DNA of 30,276 bases from Branchiostoma floridae (Eukaryota > Chordata > Leptocardii > Amphioxiformes > Branchiostomatidae). The notes beneath the pieces were generated by a model that saw only the letters and a program-made list of their open reading frames with translations, did no database searches and was not told the DNA's origin. Position 1 is the first letter of the stretch. Every line of letters begins with the position of its first letter. The position numbers and the translations under genes are program-made. The stretch spans positions 11,546,393 through 11,576,668 of the forward strand of contig NC_049990.1 of the NCBI RefSeq assembly GCF_000003815.2. The letters run 5' to 3'. Of this stretch, positions 9,110-22,600 are shown piece by piece.

Positions 9110-10589
9110 AGGACGATATTTTTGTCGCATGATAAACGATTTCTTCCATATTAAGAGAGTATTGTGACACAGCATTATAAGGATACATCAAAAGTAGTAA
9201 ATGGTGATTGATTTAACTCTATTTCCGTTTGATAGAAAGGGTTAATTTTTTAATTGAGGGATAATTGAGGGATAATTGATTTAATAATATTTGTGAATGG
9301 TGCAAATTGTCACGAAGAAAATGATTTGTGTATTGGATATAACAGTAACCATTGAAAAAAATATAGCAAGTTGTTGCTGACTTTAATGCTTATGAACGCT
9401 TACTGTCGGCAGATGTCCGTTCTTAGCAACAGAGACAATGCAGTTTGATTGAATTTTGATAACAGTATCAATAATAATATTGATATAGGTCCATAAATTT
9501 GGTGACCCACGTGATGTAAAAATATAGGGATATAATTTTTGTTGACAAATTGGTGAAGTCGGATTTCAATATCTATTCATATACATATATTCTGCAGTGA
9601 CTTTTTTGTATTTCAAGCATTCAATAACATATACAGCTGTACGAAATGTTTATGTTTGTTAGGAAACTCTATTTGTGAAACATGTATACTAGTCTTTCCT
9701 AACATCACTAGCAAAAATACAATACGGTTATACTATAGTCACTAACATTAGATACATTTTCGTTAACGTTATTTTTCTATGACGATAATAAATCAGGAAA
9801 TGATTGTTAGACAAAATGTATATCATTTAAAAACAGGTGGACGACTATTATTAGTTATTGGGAATATTGTGTACTTAGTAGATCAAGTTGACCCTGGCAT
9901 CCCTTCCCAAGTATATCTAATGAAATAGCCCTACGAGTTACAGATGGGAGTATGTATGTCAAGATTCTAAAGCTGGTTCCTGTTCCAGAAAATAAATAAA
10001 ATTTTTGCAGGGGCTGTTTCTTGTCAGAGAGTCGTTTAGTGTATGTCGGTGGAGGTTAGACATCCAGGTGATAAGATACGCCAAATAGCAATTACTCAAG
10101 CCACTGGACCGTTTCCAAAATCATCATCCAGTTGCTTGAATATTTGCTATTTGGCGTAGCTCGTTTAGTGTTGTTGTCATATATGTGTGCCTTGTAGTTG
10201 CCATACTAGGTTCAGTCCGATAAGAGAATGATGACCTATCAAACATTCGTGACTTATGATCATTCTGGAGAATTATATAAAACATAGCAACGGTATGACA
10301 GGATTCTGTATTGAGTCTTGACTGTACAAGTGACAACGTACGTAGAGGCTACAGGGCAAAACCACACGTCCTTCGCGTCTTGACATTTACCAGATGGCGA
10401 TGTCTTTGTCAGTTGCTTACATAACATTGCCTGTCGCATGTTTCTGAGCTGTCCCTTCCTTAGCTCTTAGGTACAAGAAGTTCGCAGCAGATTTTCGGTC
10501 ATAACAGTGTCTACAGGGTGTATCTTAGTACATACAAGATCCGAATGCCCGACAGTCGAGCTGCCAACTGTTGACCAGACTTCGACACG
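9110..10589. other. Intergenic region between the two chimeric receptor genes
   Basis: About 1.5 kb, AT-rich to about 10000. A direct repeat (AATTGAGGGAT, twice) lies at 9255-9280, a second AATAAA near 9992-10002 and a hairpin at 10077-10158. The promoter of the downstream gene must lie in the last few hundred bases; I see no clear TATA box or start site. Confidence 0.5.
10077..10158. repeat. 82-bp foldback hairpin
   Basis: Arms TACGCCAAATAGCAATTACT and the matching reverse complement at 10139-10158 (TATATTTGCTATTTGGCGTA-like) surround a second complementary pair, CCACTGGA / TCCAGTTG. The loop is about 18-20 nt. This looks like a small foldback element or the core of a dispersed repeat. Confidence 0.65.
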
Positions 10590-10644
10590 ATGTCGATGAA
10601 GATTCTCGTCGTGCTTCTCATCACAACAACCACAGGAACAGCTG
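10590..10644 (+). CDS. Exon 1: signal peptide
   Basis: Encodes [18 protein letters not shown] plus one base (phase 1), a typical signal sequence, with donor G|GTAAGC. The first ATG is chosen; a second Met two codons later would serve equally. It has the same length (55 nt) and phase as exon 1 of the upstream chimeric gene, a layout that suits acquiring phase 1 modules. Confidence 0.72.
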
Positions 10645-13600
10645 GTAAGCACAGATAGTTTCCCTAGTTTCAAAACAAAATACTGTCATTTACCCGTATA
10701 TCAGGATTCCATAAGGGTGTTCGAATCGGATTGTTGGTGTACTCTATAGTCTCCAAGCAGACACTAAGGTGCCTTATAGAGATAGTATCAAAACTGGCCA
10801 AGGAGTATAGCCGTGTCCGTTTGACTCCCTTTGGCCGGCTATACTCCTTGGCCAGCTTTGATGCTATCTCTAAGGCACCGTAGTACTCAATGACCGTAAG
10901 TCATTTTATGGCCCTCCTGCCTAATTAACTGACCCACCAACTTTGATGTGCCATATATTGTTCTTGGCTAGCTATATTCCAGAATTTTCAACAGGAACTG
11001 GAGCACAATACCCATAAGTTGGTGTCAGACCATACAGATATCACCTAAAGCTCATTGATATTGAAATATGAATATGATAAGCACAGCTATATTTTACCAC
11101 TTTTAGGCGCAAAGCGCTAGCCCCAGGAACATATTTGTGACACAAATATGGTATCTATGTATTCAGGAATGAGAATTCTACAATATTCAGCCTGTCCCAC
11201 ACTTACTAGTGTGATTTTAACAGAGATATGTTTAATCATGTTCAAAATATTAGGAAAAATGGCATATTTGCAATATTCATGCAAGCCTGACAGGTAACTG
11301 GAAAAGGGAACAACCGTGGGCCAGGTTGAACATTGAGGTGCAACATGTGTACTTTCCATACATGTATTTTGTGACAAATGAAAATATTGCATAAGCTAGC
11401 GCTTTTACGAAAGAAAAAAGATGACAAAATTTCAAGTTTGGCTACTATAAGGATGAAATGTGACACGTTTGTTTTGATAAAGGAACAATATGGCCAATTA
11501 ATTTGTTTACACAACCCCCTGACAGTAGGACACCAGGCTCTCATAGGCGAACAATGCGAATTGTTCACACCTTTACCTGGCAAGGTATATGTACCAGACA
11601 CGGCTTGGCTTGGCTTGGTTTGACAAACAATAAACAAACAGCATTCGAGTATCTAAAATTACTTTTAAACAAATGCTGGGTTTCCAAATACAACATAGTA
11701 TACACAATTATTGCAAATACCTGGTTAAGGCCTATCATGTTATACCATTATTAAATGGTGTGATATGATCACAGCAAAGTGCATGATATCAAGGTTCTGT
11801 TTTGAACATCCTTGATAATATTATGTGTATCCACAATTCTACCAAACCAGACATAACCAGACAGTTGTCATCATGACTGTCTGTCATGATTCAGTAATAC
11901 TGGAGACTGAATAGTAGCTACTAGTAATAGGTGTATTGACAAAACTAAAAAAGGAGACTTTTACATGTGGCTGTATGTTCAAATTTGAGGGTTTAAGTGT
12001 GAAACTCGGTGCCATACTGGCAAGCTGACTATGGTACATGTTACATGATGGGTAAGTAGCCACAACTATCATGGTAAAATACAAAATGCAAAGAACATAC
12101 TTTCGGTAGTTTAGTCTGAGTTAAGCACTGACGCAATCAAGGACGTTATATTGAATTATAAAACATATAACTTCCTTGCTGCTAGTATGAATCTAAATTG
12201 CAAAACTGGTTTGGTACTATTTCTAGTGTTGCTTCATGTGAGCAGAATTAACTATAATTAGTATAAAGCTGCTTTGGCAAATTGATCAAGACACAAAGAA
12301 CTGCAAATCTAACAAGACATATTTAGGATACTGTTAATAAAGTACCAAATCAGTAACTAAACAAGAAAATATCCGAAGTCTTTGTTTGGGGGAAAAATCA
12401 TGGCTACATTCTTGTATGTATTTTGGTGTCTGACATAAGTGGGTTTATACAGAAGTTCCAAAGATAAACAAATCAAGTGCAAGTGGATACTTTCTCTGGA
12501 GAGCTGTAACTTACAAATTCTAAGATATTTGCAGACAGTCAGAGTAAAAATCTAGCAGTGACTATCTACTACATGTGAAACAGTTAATGCTCAATACACA
12601 TCATGTTGACATTCCCAGACAGTACTGTCTGAAACAACCCTCCACAACCCCGGGGTTCCAGGTAACACTTTACCTGGCTTGGTGGAACCCCTCTTGGGAT
12701 GTTTTCACACTGGGCGTGGAGGGGGCAATTGGTCAACAATAGGGTAACTTGGGGTCAAAGTTCGTTGCTATGTGTTGCTAGGGGAGCCAACACCCACTTC
12801 GCTGGGGGTCTCAAGAAATGACTTACGGTCATTGAGTATCTGCTTGGAGACTATCTGTATCTGTATCTATATAGCCGGTATAACCGCCGTTCGGCGTAGA
12901 CACACCAGTTTCGCAGGCACGCGGCGCGGCAGCAGCTGGTGTACTCTAAGTCTCACTTCATTCAAGTGAACGATTTTGGCAGTTAGCCATATATATGGAT
13001 AACGAGAAAGTTACATACAAGTGGGAATGCTAAAATTGGTAGACTTGCTAATACATGTACCTTTTACTCTGACAAGGCCTTTATACAAGGATCAATAGCC
13101 AAACATGGTTGCTGAATTAAAGAATAGATTGTTTTATCTTCTTTGTTTTCTTTCAGTTGCACGTCCACCGGAGTGGGATAGCCAGGAAGGCAACCAGCTG
13201 CAGGACGTCATCACAGTTCCCCGAGGGAGCACGGTTAAACTGCGCTGTCCCGCGACTGGTGACCCCCGCCCTACCATTACATGGTTAAGGGCAGGACAGG
13301 ACATCACAGGGTCTGATAGAGATGGTCGCCACAAGGTGTGACTGATTACGCATTTGCAAGTCAACCGGCTGTTGACATGTATTTTTGACGAAAATCGCTA
13401 ATTTCGGTTCTAACACTGTATTTTTTAGGTTTTCTTGCTATATCACTGCTAATTTATTACATGGATGAAGTCGTGTGCAATTTAGTCTTTCATACTTAGA
13501 TATGCATAAATTATGCTCGTTTAATGACGTCACAGGTCGAAATCGAAGATGGCGGACCATGAATAGATTAGATTGACCAAAAAAGCCCGGTTCGCCTTAC

Positions 13601-16600
13601 ACTGCCTTAATAAAATATACACATGACTGCGGACTCAAATCAAAACAAACATTCGCGTGCACCAACTGATTTCAATACCTCCTTTTCCATAGAGACAACA
13701 ACATCAGCATCTAAACGTGTTTTTTTGTTGCAGATCCGAATCAGGTCCTGGACCCTTGCGATATCTGAAATAACAGAATCAGACGGTGGAAGTCCCTACA
13801 CCTGTATCGTGGAGAATGCCCTCGGCAGCATCAACCACACGTTCAAGTTGATTGTCACAGGTGACCACTTCTGCTAAAAACTGTGCATTATATGTTGATA
13901 CTGTAATCTAAATTTAGATGGAATAGAAGATGACCGCTGTTGAGGTATTGTTTCTTCTTCTCCGCAAGTACTGAGCCCCATAGGATAAGTTCATTAGCGG
14001 TTACGCATATATTACTTACAAGTGACCAATAGAAACAAAATGTGTGAAAATACGGGACCCTACACGGATAAGTAACAATTAGACGACTGATTCTGTGAGT
14101 GTATATGACAAGATGGGTGAATATAGCAAAATGCCTTCTCACACTATCTAACAGGAGCGAGTGAAGTATTGCTGCTAGCGAGAGAAGACGAACTGCGGAT
14201 GATATCACTGGGATCGCCAGACTACACAAACGTAGTTGTCCCGATCGAGGGAATCCAGCGCGCCGCCGCCATTGACTACGATGTGGTGGACGGGTTTGCG
14301 TACTGGACAGATGTCGAGACCGAGGTCATCAGACGGGCTAGACTTGATGGCTCAGGTTTGATTCCCATTTCTGTCGGCTTTAACAAAGTATACTATCATA
14401 TCTAGTTAGGCCATGCATGTTGATTTGATTGTATGGATGACATCTGCGCGTGTATCAATTTTCGGCCGTTTCCAAAATTACAAAAAAAAGGTTTTCAACT
14501 ATACTATAATCTAAATTGCAAAAAGCAGCTGCAAAATAAGCAAATATATACTGCAGATTGCAAAAAAATAGGAAGGTAAAAGAAGATGTGAAAGAGCAAA
14601 CATGAAGAATCTATTGTTCGGCATACTATATTTTGTGTTCAGTCATTTGTTCAACCTTCCTGACTACTTAGATTTCATACTTTTTTCATACTTTTTTTTT
14701 TTGGCCAAACATTTTTTTTATTTGCGCGCTCGCATCAGTTTTGGGGTTCCCAGAGGATGTCATTCATATAATCAAATCAACATGGTCTTACCTTTGGAGA
14801 TATATGGATAGTGCACAATATATCTCCCTATGTCTGTATGTACTAGTCTGTTATATCCTAATCTATAAACGGCTGTATATATGATTGTTCAGATTAGATT
14901 CATGGCCCCCTGATGGCTCTCCATGCTACTACAGCACCACGTCCGGTTTCGATATTTCGTACCTTCTACGACCTATGTTTACGATATTTGTTGGTAGGTA
15001 GGTCATGTGCCAGGGAAGAAGTGGCAACTTTGGGCCCTCTAGCGGCTTCAATCAACAGGAGAGGGGGGGGGGGGGCATTCCAGTTGCAGACTTTGAAATC
15101 CGACAAATCAAAAAGGGAATGAAACAATTTAGACCATCAAAACGGTATGTTTATTATGTAAATTATTGGCTGATTTGCATTATTTCGTGGTGCTAAATGA
15201 CATGAACTCCATACTCAATGCGTAACGTACACAATGGAAACAAATACCTATTTACATGATTGATAACAAAAGTACAACATACACCAGTGACAAATTTTGC
15301 CACTTACGTACTAGTGACACATAAAGTTTAGATAAAGGTGAATATCATATAGGTGATATAGATCAGCTTCACCAACTTTGTCACTGCAAAAATGTAGCCC
15401 ATAATGTAGAGGATTATTAGAAGCTATGCGACCTTAGTTAACATAAAGGGTGGGATGGCAATGGACATGTGCAAAGAACTACAGGCAAACTGAAACTAGT
15501 AATATTAATCATACACAAACACATATTTGCATAAATTATGTACAATCATGTAAATGTTGATATCATTTGCATGATGTAGGAAAAATGCTACATGTGCAAT
15601 TTGGAAAGGAAAGAAAATGAATTCTTATTCATATAATGATAGCCAGGGTCTTCCTTGCATATCAATATCAATGAGGCTTACTTAGCGAAGGTATTTGGCC
15701 GTGTCTGTCCAACGCTTTCCGTTTTCAGGATCAACCCGTCATTTTTATAATGACAACACTATACCGAGTGCCCATATTTTGCCTTTTTTTAGTTAAAAGC
15801 AAATTACTTGTATATGTATTACCCAATAATACGTTGAAACGCATCAAAACAGTGTTCTAATTATCTCTGGGAACGGCGCAAATCTGGTAGGCTTTGGGTG
15901 CAAGGACAATGCCCAAAGAGCCCTCCATTGATAGTGCAGGGGCGCCGTCTGGCAGCTTGAATGTGAAGTGCTGCAGCAAGGTTGTCAAGAAAAGAAAAAG
16001 CTCCATCTTGGCCAGTTGCTCACCGAGGCACTGACGCCGCCCTAGGTAAGGGATAAGAAGGCAAAAATGAAATATATTATAGAAAATTTACATTCCCTCT
16101 TAGGTGGTAACTGAGGTACGAGCTAGGCTGATTGGGGAAATAACAAAGTTCATGGTTTAATTCTTCCTTGCCTGCATTAAAATTGACTATGACTAGATCC
16201 AGTCATTAATTTAAAACCTAGCGATACTGAAGGATTGTACAAGCGAAGCCACAAACGCCTACTACACTTCAATCACACCTACAAAAACACCCCTAAATAT
16301 ATATATATACAACGTTGTGGCTCTTGTCGTCCCGTTTTTATGACAATACCACAACACCACGCTAAAAACCTTCTCATGTGCTCAGAAATAACCCTCAATC
16401 GTGCTGGCTCTTGTCGTCGCTTTATTTCAGACAAAACAACAATATATGACGCTAATAACTTTCACTTTTACACACAAAGACCATATCCAATCCCCATCAT
16501 ACAACAACACGTAACAACAATAACAAGAAAATGGTGCAAAATACGTCAAAGCCAAGTTGGTGACACCCCTTCCTATCAATCACATCCTCAACTCTAATCG

Positions 16601-19600
16601 AAACAAACATGGCGGTGCAAACATGGCGGAGCCCATATACGCTAATGAAAACATAACAGATTTTACCATCGCAATCCTGTAGCAATAACTCACCTAGCGA
16701 AAAGGGAATGAGCCACTCGGGACGAACAACGGTCCCATCTTCGTCGAGGAACCTGTCCGGGTTGAAGGTCTCAGGGTCAGGTGCCACTGCCGGATCCATC
16801 ATGGCGGACCACAGGTTCGGGATGACGAAAGTGTCGGCCGGTATGTCGAAGCCGTGCAACACTGTAGCGGTGGAGGTGGTATGAGGTACAGCAAGCGGTG
16901 CGATAGGTCGAATCCGTTGGATTTCCAGTATGGTGGCCTCTGTGTAGGGCAGCTTCCCTCGCTGGGACAAGGTTGGGGGACTGGCGCCAAACTCTCGGTC
17001 GATCTCGTCCTGCACTTTTCGCTGCACCTCCAGATGGCGCGCCAGGTACAACAGCCCCCACTTCAAGGTCGTAGCTGTAGTTTCTGCTCCGCCCATGAAC
17101 AGATCTCTCATTGTGTTGATCATCCCCATTTCTGTAATGGTGCGGTCCGCGTCATCCGGGGTCTGCTGCTGGGTCTCCATCAAGTACACATCGATAATGT
17201 CCCGGATGTCGGCAGGATCGAAGGTCTCTTTGTGTTCTTTGATCTTTGATTTGATAAAGTCAACGACCTCGAGGCTCATTTTTACTCGTCTTTCCAGTCC
17301 CTTTTTAAAGAATGGCAACTTTCGTACCAAAGGAATAAACCGAGAAATAGAAGATCCGGCATTCCCCCCAGAACCCCCGACCATCTCTGACATCAGTCGC
17401 ATGAGCCTCTGGAACTCCATGTCGTTGTGTTCGAATCTCTCACCAAACGACATGGCACAAATGACGTTAGAAACCGCATTTGACAATAGAAGCGACATGT
17501 CCGTTGCAGTGCCGTTCTTTTCCGCAAGGACGTCACACAGGATGCGAGCCTCCTCCGTGATTTTCCCCTCCAGACTACGTTTGCCCATACCGAACTGACG
17601 GAGGGCGGTCAGACCTATTCGGCGTTTCGCCTTCCAATCCTCCCCGTACTCGGACATGGCAACTCCTGCAGAATTAAGAAGGAATGGCGCCGTGTGTGGC
17701 GTAACTGAGAGAGTGTTGGGATCAGAACCTAGAGGTCCCGAGTTCGATACTCGCCGTGCCCCCAACGTTGTGCCCTTGGGAGAGGCACTGACTTTTAGCG
17801 ACATTCCTCACTCCACCCAGGTGTAAAAATGGGCACCTGACGTCGGTCGGGGAGGTAAAATACTACCTTTACCTTCTGTCTGTACTTTGTACGTGGTACT
17901 GTTAAAATATGTAACAAACTGTACTAGCTTAAGTGCAATACCACATTGTCTGCCCAAAAGCAACAACAACAACAACAAAATTAAGAAGGAATTTCCACTT
18001 ACACAAAAGTCATCTTCTGTACCTAGTCTAGAGTGTATTCTGCACAACACTCCTAAATTGGAGTCAAACGTATAGAAGACCATTCATATCAACTACCGGC
18101 GACATGTCATTTGGTTTTTGGCATTCACATACACTTTCTTCTCTTTCCACCTATTTCCTTTCGTCACGAGTACTTACCTTGGTCCTTGGCCGAATCTAAC
18201 ATTGGGGGAGGGCGGTTGGAAAATACTTCCGGTTGCTTGACGAGAGCGTCCTGGATAGCCTTGTGCCTAAAATCAATACAAATAATTATTGACCTATTTT
18301 TTGTATGCGCCGTTTGACTTGTTTTGTTTTGTCTTAGGCCATGTTGATTTGATTATATGGATGACATCCTCTGGGAACTCCAAAACTGATGCGAGCGAGC
18401 GAAAAAAAAAATTTGGCCAAAAAAAAGTTGCCTTCAGTTGAAATCAAAGTGGCCAGGAAGGTTGAACATAGGACTAAACACACATAGTATGGTATACCAA
18501 CAGTTAGGTGTAGGGACCAGTACATCATACGGGTGCAAAACATTTTTTTTTCTTGGACTTCTACGAAAAGAGCAGACCCCAAAAAAGAAATCAGAGGAAC
18601 AGGTTTCGCCAATTACAAAATGGACGCACTATGTCGGCAGGCATTTGGGGTCTTACCGGGGGCCAAGAAGACAACAAGAGCGAAGTCAAGTAGAGTTTAT
18701 AGTCAATTGTACCAAGTTTCTACAGTCAAAGGTACAGAGACAGTCTTTATTACATGGAGATGGGATTTTAAAATGCCATTGGGAGTCCAATAATCCACCT
18801 AACAGATTCCTTTGTAGCAAAATTGACCAATTCCCATTGTTTTGAGTATTGCCAGTTCTCAAGTTTCCATAGACAATAAGGTCCAGGTTCAGGTCCGGAC
18901 CTGGAATTGATGCTCTGGACCTGAGTTTTCTGTACTTTATTTTGGCATTCTATGGCATTAGTTATCTGTTTTCTGATACTTTTTTTTCAATCTACGGAAT
19001 ATTTGTGCTCATTTTACAGCTGCTTTGCAAAATTTATTGTGTGGTCGAAAACTTTTTTTTTGTGGAAACGGCCGAAAATTGGCGCGAGCGCGGATGTCAT
19101 CCATATAATCAAATCAACATGGCCTTACTTTAACCGCGGAAAGAAAGGAAATAACAGAAGGAAGACAAAATTCCCCATCCCAGCCTGTTCAGCTTGGAGA
19201 ATATTGTATTGAACTTGTTACAGACTGGATATATATTAGCCGTTGAAGTTTTTCCTATAACCTCCTTGGTATTATTTCCGTGACCCCTGAGGCATTCAAA
19301 TCCATTTAGGGATAAGAAGAATGAATGCATGATATACGATTACAAAGGGCTACTCACAGCTTCTGGCGCCATTGTTACATTGGGCTTTCTCGTTCGCAAA
19401 AGTGTCGCGCTGAATTTCTGGGTTAGGGTTTGCGTTAGCCTCTACAGCGCGACCCCTTCTTCCAAAATACGCGCAGACTTCTGCTTGGAAAATAGCACTA
19501 CACCTCAATTCCCATAGATATACTGGAAACCCCCAAGTTATATTATGGGGCAGAAAATTGGTGTGACACCGGACCCAAATTAACCACATTTACAGTCGTA

Positions 19601-22600
19601 GTATTACACATGTAGATGTCAAACCTACCCATTGAGCACGACAGCCAGCCTGTTGGCGATCCTCACACAGAAAACATCTCCGTACTGCTGCCGCCAGGCC
19701 GCCAGGTTGGATAACAAGTGGCTCGGGCGGAAGCTAAGGAGGTTACCGAGCAGGGGCAGGCCTCTCGGGCCCGGTGGAAGGTTCTTCTGCCGATCACCTG
19801 CGCCCAGGAGCCAGTAGGTCACCAGGAAGGCCAGGACGAGAACCAGGGTAGACTGTAGGGTCAGGTTAGCGAGTAAACCGCTCACAAAAGACACGGCTGA
19901 TTCCATCCTTTATGTACAACGTACTACCGCCAAAACAAATCAGCTAGCGTCACCCTCCCGTGGTATCATGACATGGCTGAGTGCATTCGGACTGTCCTAC
20001 TTTTAGTAGAAGGGGGCAAAGAGGGCTCAGATTGAAAAACAGTTTGCTTACGAAAGATTCGATAGATACTATTTGACCGTGGGCACGTCAAGTCTAGAAA
20101 TATTACATGTATCACAATCCCAATGCCCCCCTAGGCCTTTGCCCTTCGATCGCTCACTGCATAGGAAAAAGTTAATAGTTCGAAGGTCAGCGTCCGGACG
20201 GACGGTCAGCGTCCACACCAGACGAATGTTGTGTTAGTCCTAGAAAAACCTGTTGTGTTTCTATTTAAGATCATGGAAAAATAGAATAGGTTAATAGGGA
20301 TTCTCTCGCTCTCTGTTTAGATTTCGGCCAAGGTGATCAACAAATACAGTTTTACAAATGAACGTAAAACTTTCTGCTATATGATATTCATGTGTGTATA
20401 CAGGCACAATTATATCAAGAAAGTAAAACGTTTACAATGTTAATTACACATTCTTACATCAACTGTTCAAATGGAGCTCAGTATATGTACGATTGTAAAA
20501 AATTCCCGGAATTTTACAGGTATTTTTCGCGCCTGCGTATTTGCATCACCCCTTTGGAGGGTAATAACTTGGGGAGGGATTGACAGATGATATTTGGAAT
20601 GTCAATAGCTTCAGAGATGTCTTACACAATCAAATGCTAATCATGCAAATCGGGGGCTACTTTGCATAACTAATGAGGACAGTTTATTAATCCAATGCAT
20701 TTCATAATAGGATACTCAAAGCAATAATTTCTATTGCCGCACTTATTTTGTATGCTGCATTGTGTAGAATTAACATGTAGTACTACTCATGGTCCTGCAA
20801 AGACCGACGAGTGCCTTTACTTTACTAGTGCAACTCGAGAAGCTGTGGAGGTTTCATGATGCTTTGTAGGTGGGTACGCGTCTGGGAAACGAACCGTCGG
20901 GGAAACGAACCGACATGTTTGTTAATCCGGCGACTTACCAGGGTACTGCAGTTGTACTTTTGATAGCTCGTTCTCTGGGTTAGCTATGGTCGTGATTTCA
21001 GACTCACTGCAATGAGTCTCCTTATTGGAAACTTTGGAGAAGATAACATGCAATGGTTAACAGATTTTCATTTATATTGGCATGCAGCCACCTTAGGTAA
21101 CGATTACAACGGGTATTTTATGCAATCAGTTTTTACATAACATAATTAATGAGGCAATGTCATGATTTAGTTGCAGGCAGAGACTTTCCCGACTTTTTCA
21201 GAATTTATAATCACAGCCAGCAAATGCACACGACGTTTGAAGATTAGTAGGCGAGGTACTAACTCCTAATCATGCTCTGGAGAAGGCGGAAATCTACAGT
21301 TTGATAATAATGTTGTACAGCCCAGAAAACGACGTTACGGCAGAAACGCCGGAATTGTATATTGTATGGTATCTTTAAGTGTCTGACTGCTGTGACTTAT
21401 CTTTTACAGGTGTTGAAGATGTAGTCACCACGCAGGTAGAATCCCCCACGGGTATTGCTGTAGACTGGATAGGAAGAAACCTTTACTGGACCGACGAAGG
21501 CACACAGAGAATAGAAGTCATCCGACTGGATGGGACGTCACGTAAAGTTCTTATCTATGAGAACCTCGACAAACCACGAGCCTTGGTGGTCGACCCTTCA
21601 GAAGGGTGAGAACTCTTAGTTTCTTAGACTCAGACTATCTTCAGATTCTAGATCTACTGTGTATTGTGCTAGTCATATGGTCGTTCAGACAGTTCGATTT
21701 TCTAACTACTAACCTACCCTCCGGCTTATTTTTATTTTATAGTTTTATTCATTTGCAACATCATACCCATTCTTCAGAGACGAAAGAATACATAACACTA
21801 ATGTCTAATCATCTAAAGGTGTATCAATTATTGGATCTTACTTCTTCTTATAAGGTAGTGGTTAATGAACTGTCCCACACACTGCAAAATGAGTGGGTTT
21901 TGCTATTGAAATAAACATGTAGTCTTTTGGTGATGTCCTATATTGTAAAAACTATACCCTTGCCACCATCTGAACCCCTAGTGTTGAAACGTAGGTTCTA
22001 CTTATGCAAATTTTCCCAGTCTTGATGGCTACCCCAGCGATTTGTGATCCCTCACGACCAAAGCCAATCCCTAACTTACTTAGCCTGGTTACCAAACCCG
22101 GCCGGATGGGATAGGCAGCATTCTCAATTTTGCCCCTTGTAGTGGACAAAAAACTCCACTAAGAGAACGCAGCAGGATCAGCAGGAGGTACTACCCCCCT
22201 GCTATGATTGGTTAAAGACCCCCAACTGTATTTTTTTAATCCAAAACAGTGACCACTAAGTACCTGATTCGCTACTGTGATAGCCTGCCGACCAACTGTG
22301 GTGTGATGTAGCTGGCTACCTGGGGTGTGAGTGGTCATCAATCCTAGGTTCTCCTCCCTCTGATCAAGGGCCTTCGAGAACATTTCTACAGCCATCCTGC
22401 CAGACCCCAACACAAAAGATATTTTTGAGGTTGGGGTATGGTATCCAGGCTATAACTTACTGTCTTTGTTACTTCTGTGTAGATATATGTACTGGACGGA
22501 CTGGGGCGAGGACCCCAAAATCGAGAAAGCTGCCATGGACGGCAGCAACCGTACTGTTCTGTTCAAGCGGTCTGTGCACTGGCCAAACGGTCTTGCTATC

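Noticed and set aside
9110-10589. Possible transmembrane exons completing a Cys-loop channel after the ligand-binding domain
   Set aside because: No hydrophobic TM1-TM4 coding segments with splice sites were found, and a stop plus AATAAA precede this region.
17690-17780. A functional tRNA gene
   Set aside because: A and B box-like motifs are present, but no full cloverleaf can be drawn and the sequence continues into the SINE body shared with 25513-25745.
17666-17804. N-terminal extension of the P450 main exon to an upstream Met
   Set aside because: The extra sequence is SINE and intron; a good TTCTGCAG acceptor at the exon start and two upstream exons with fitting phases give a full-length P450 instead.
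18438-18845. Plus-strand open frames within MITE copy B
   Set aside because: They lie wholly in the transposon, have no transposase motifs, and the homologous copy C does not obviously keep the frame.
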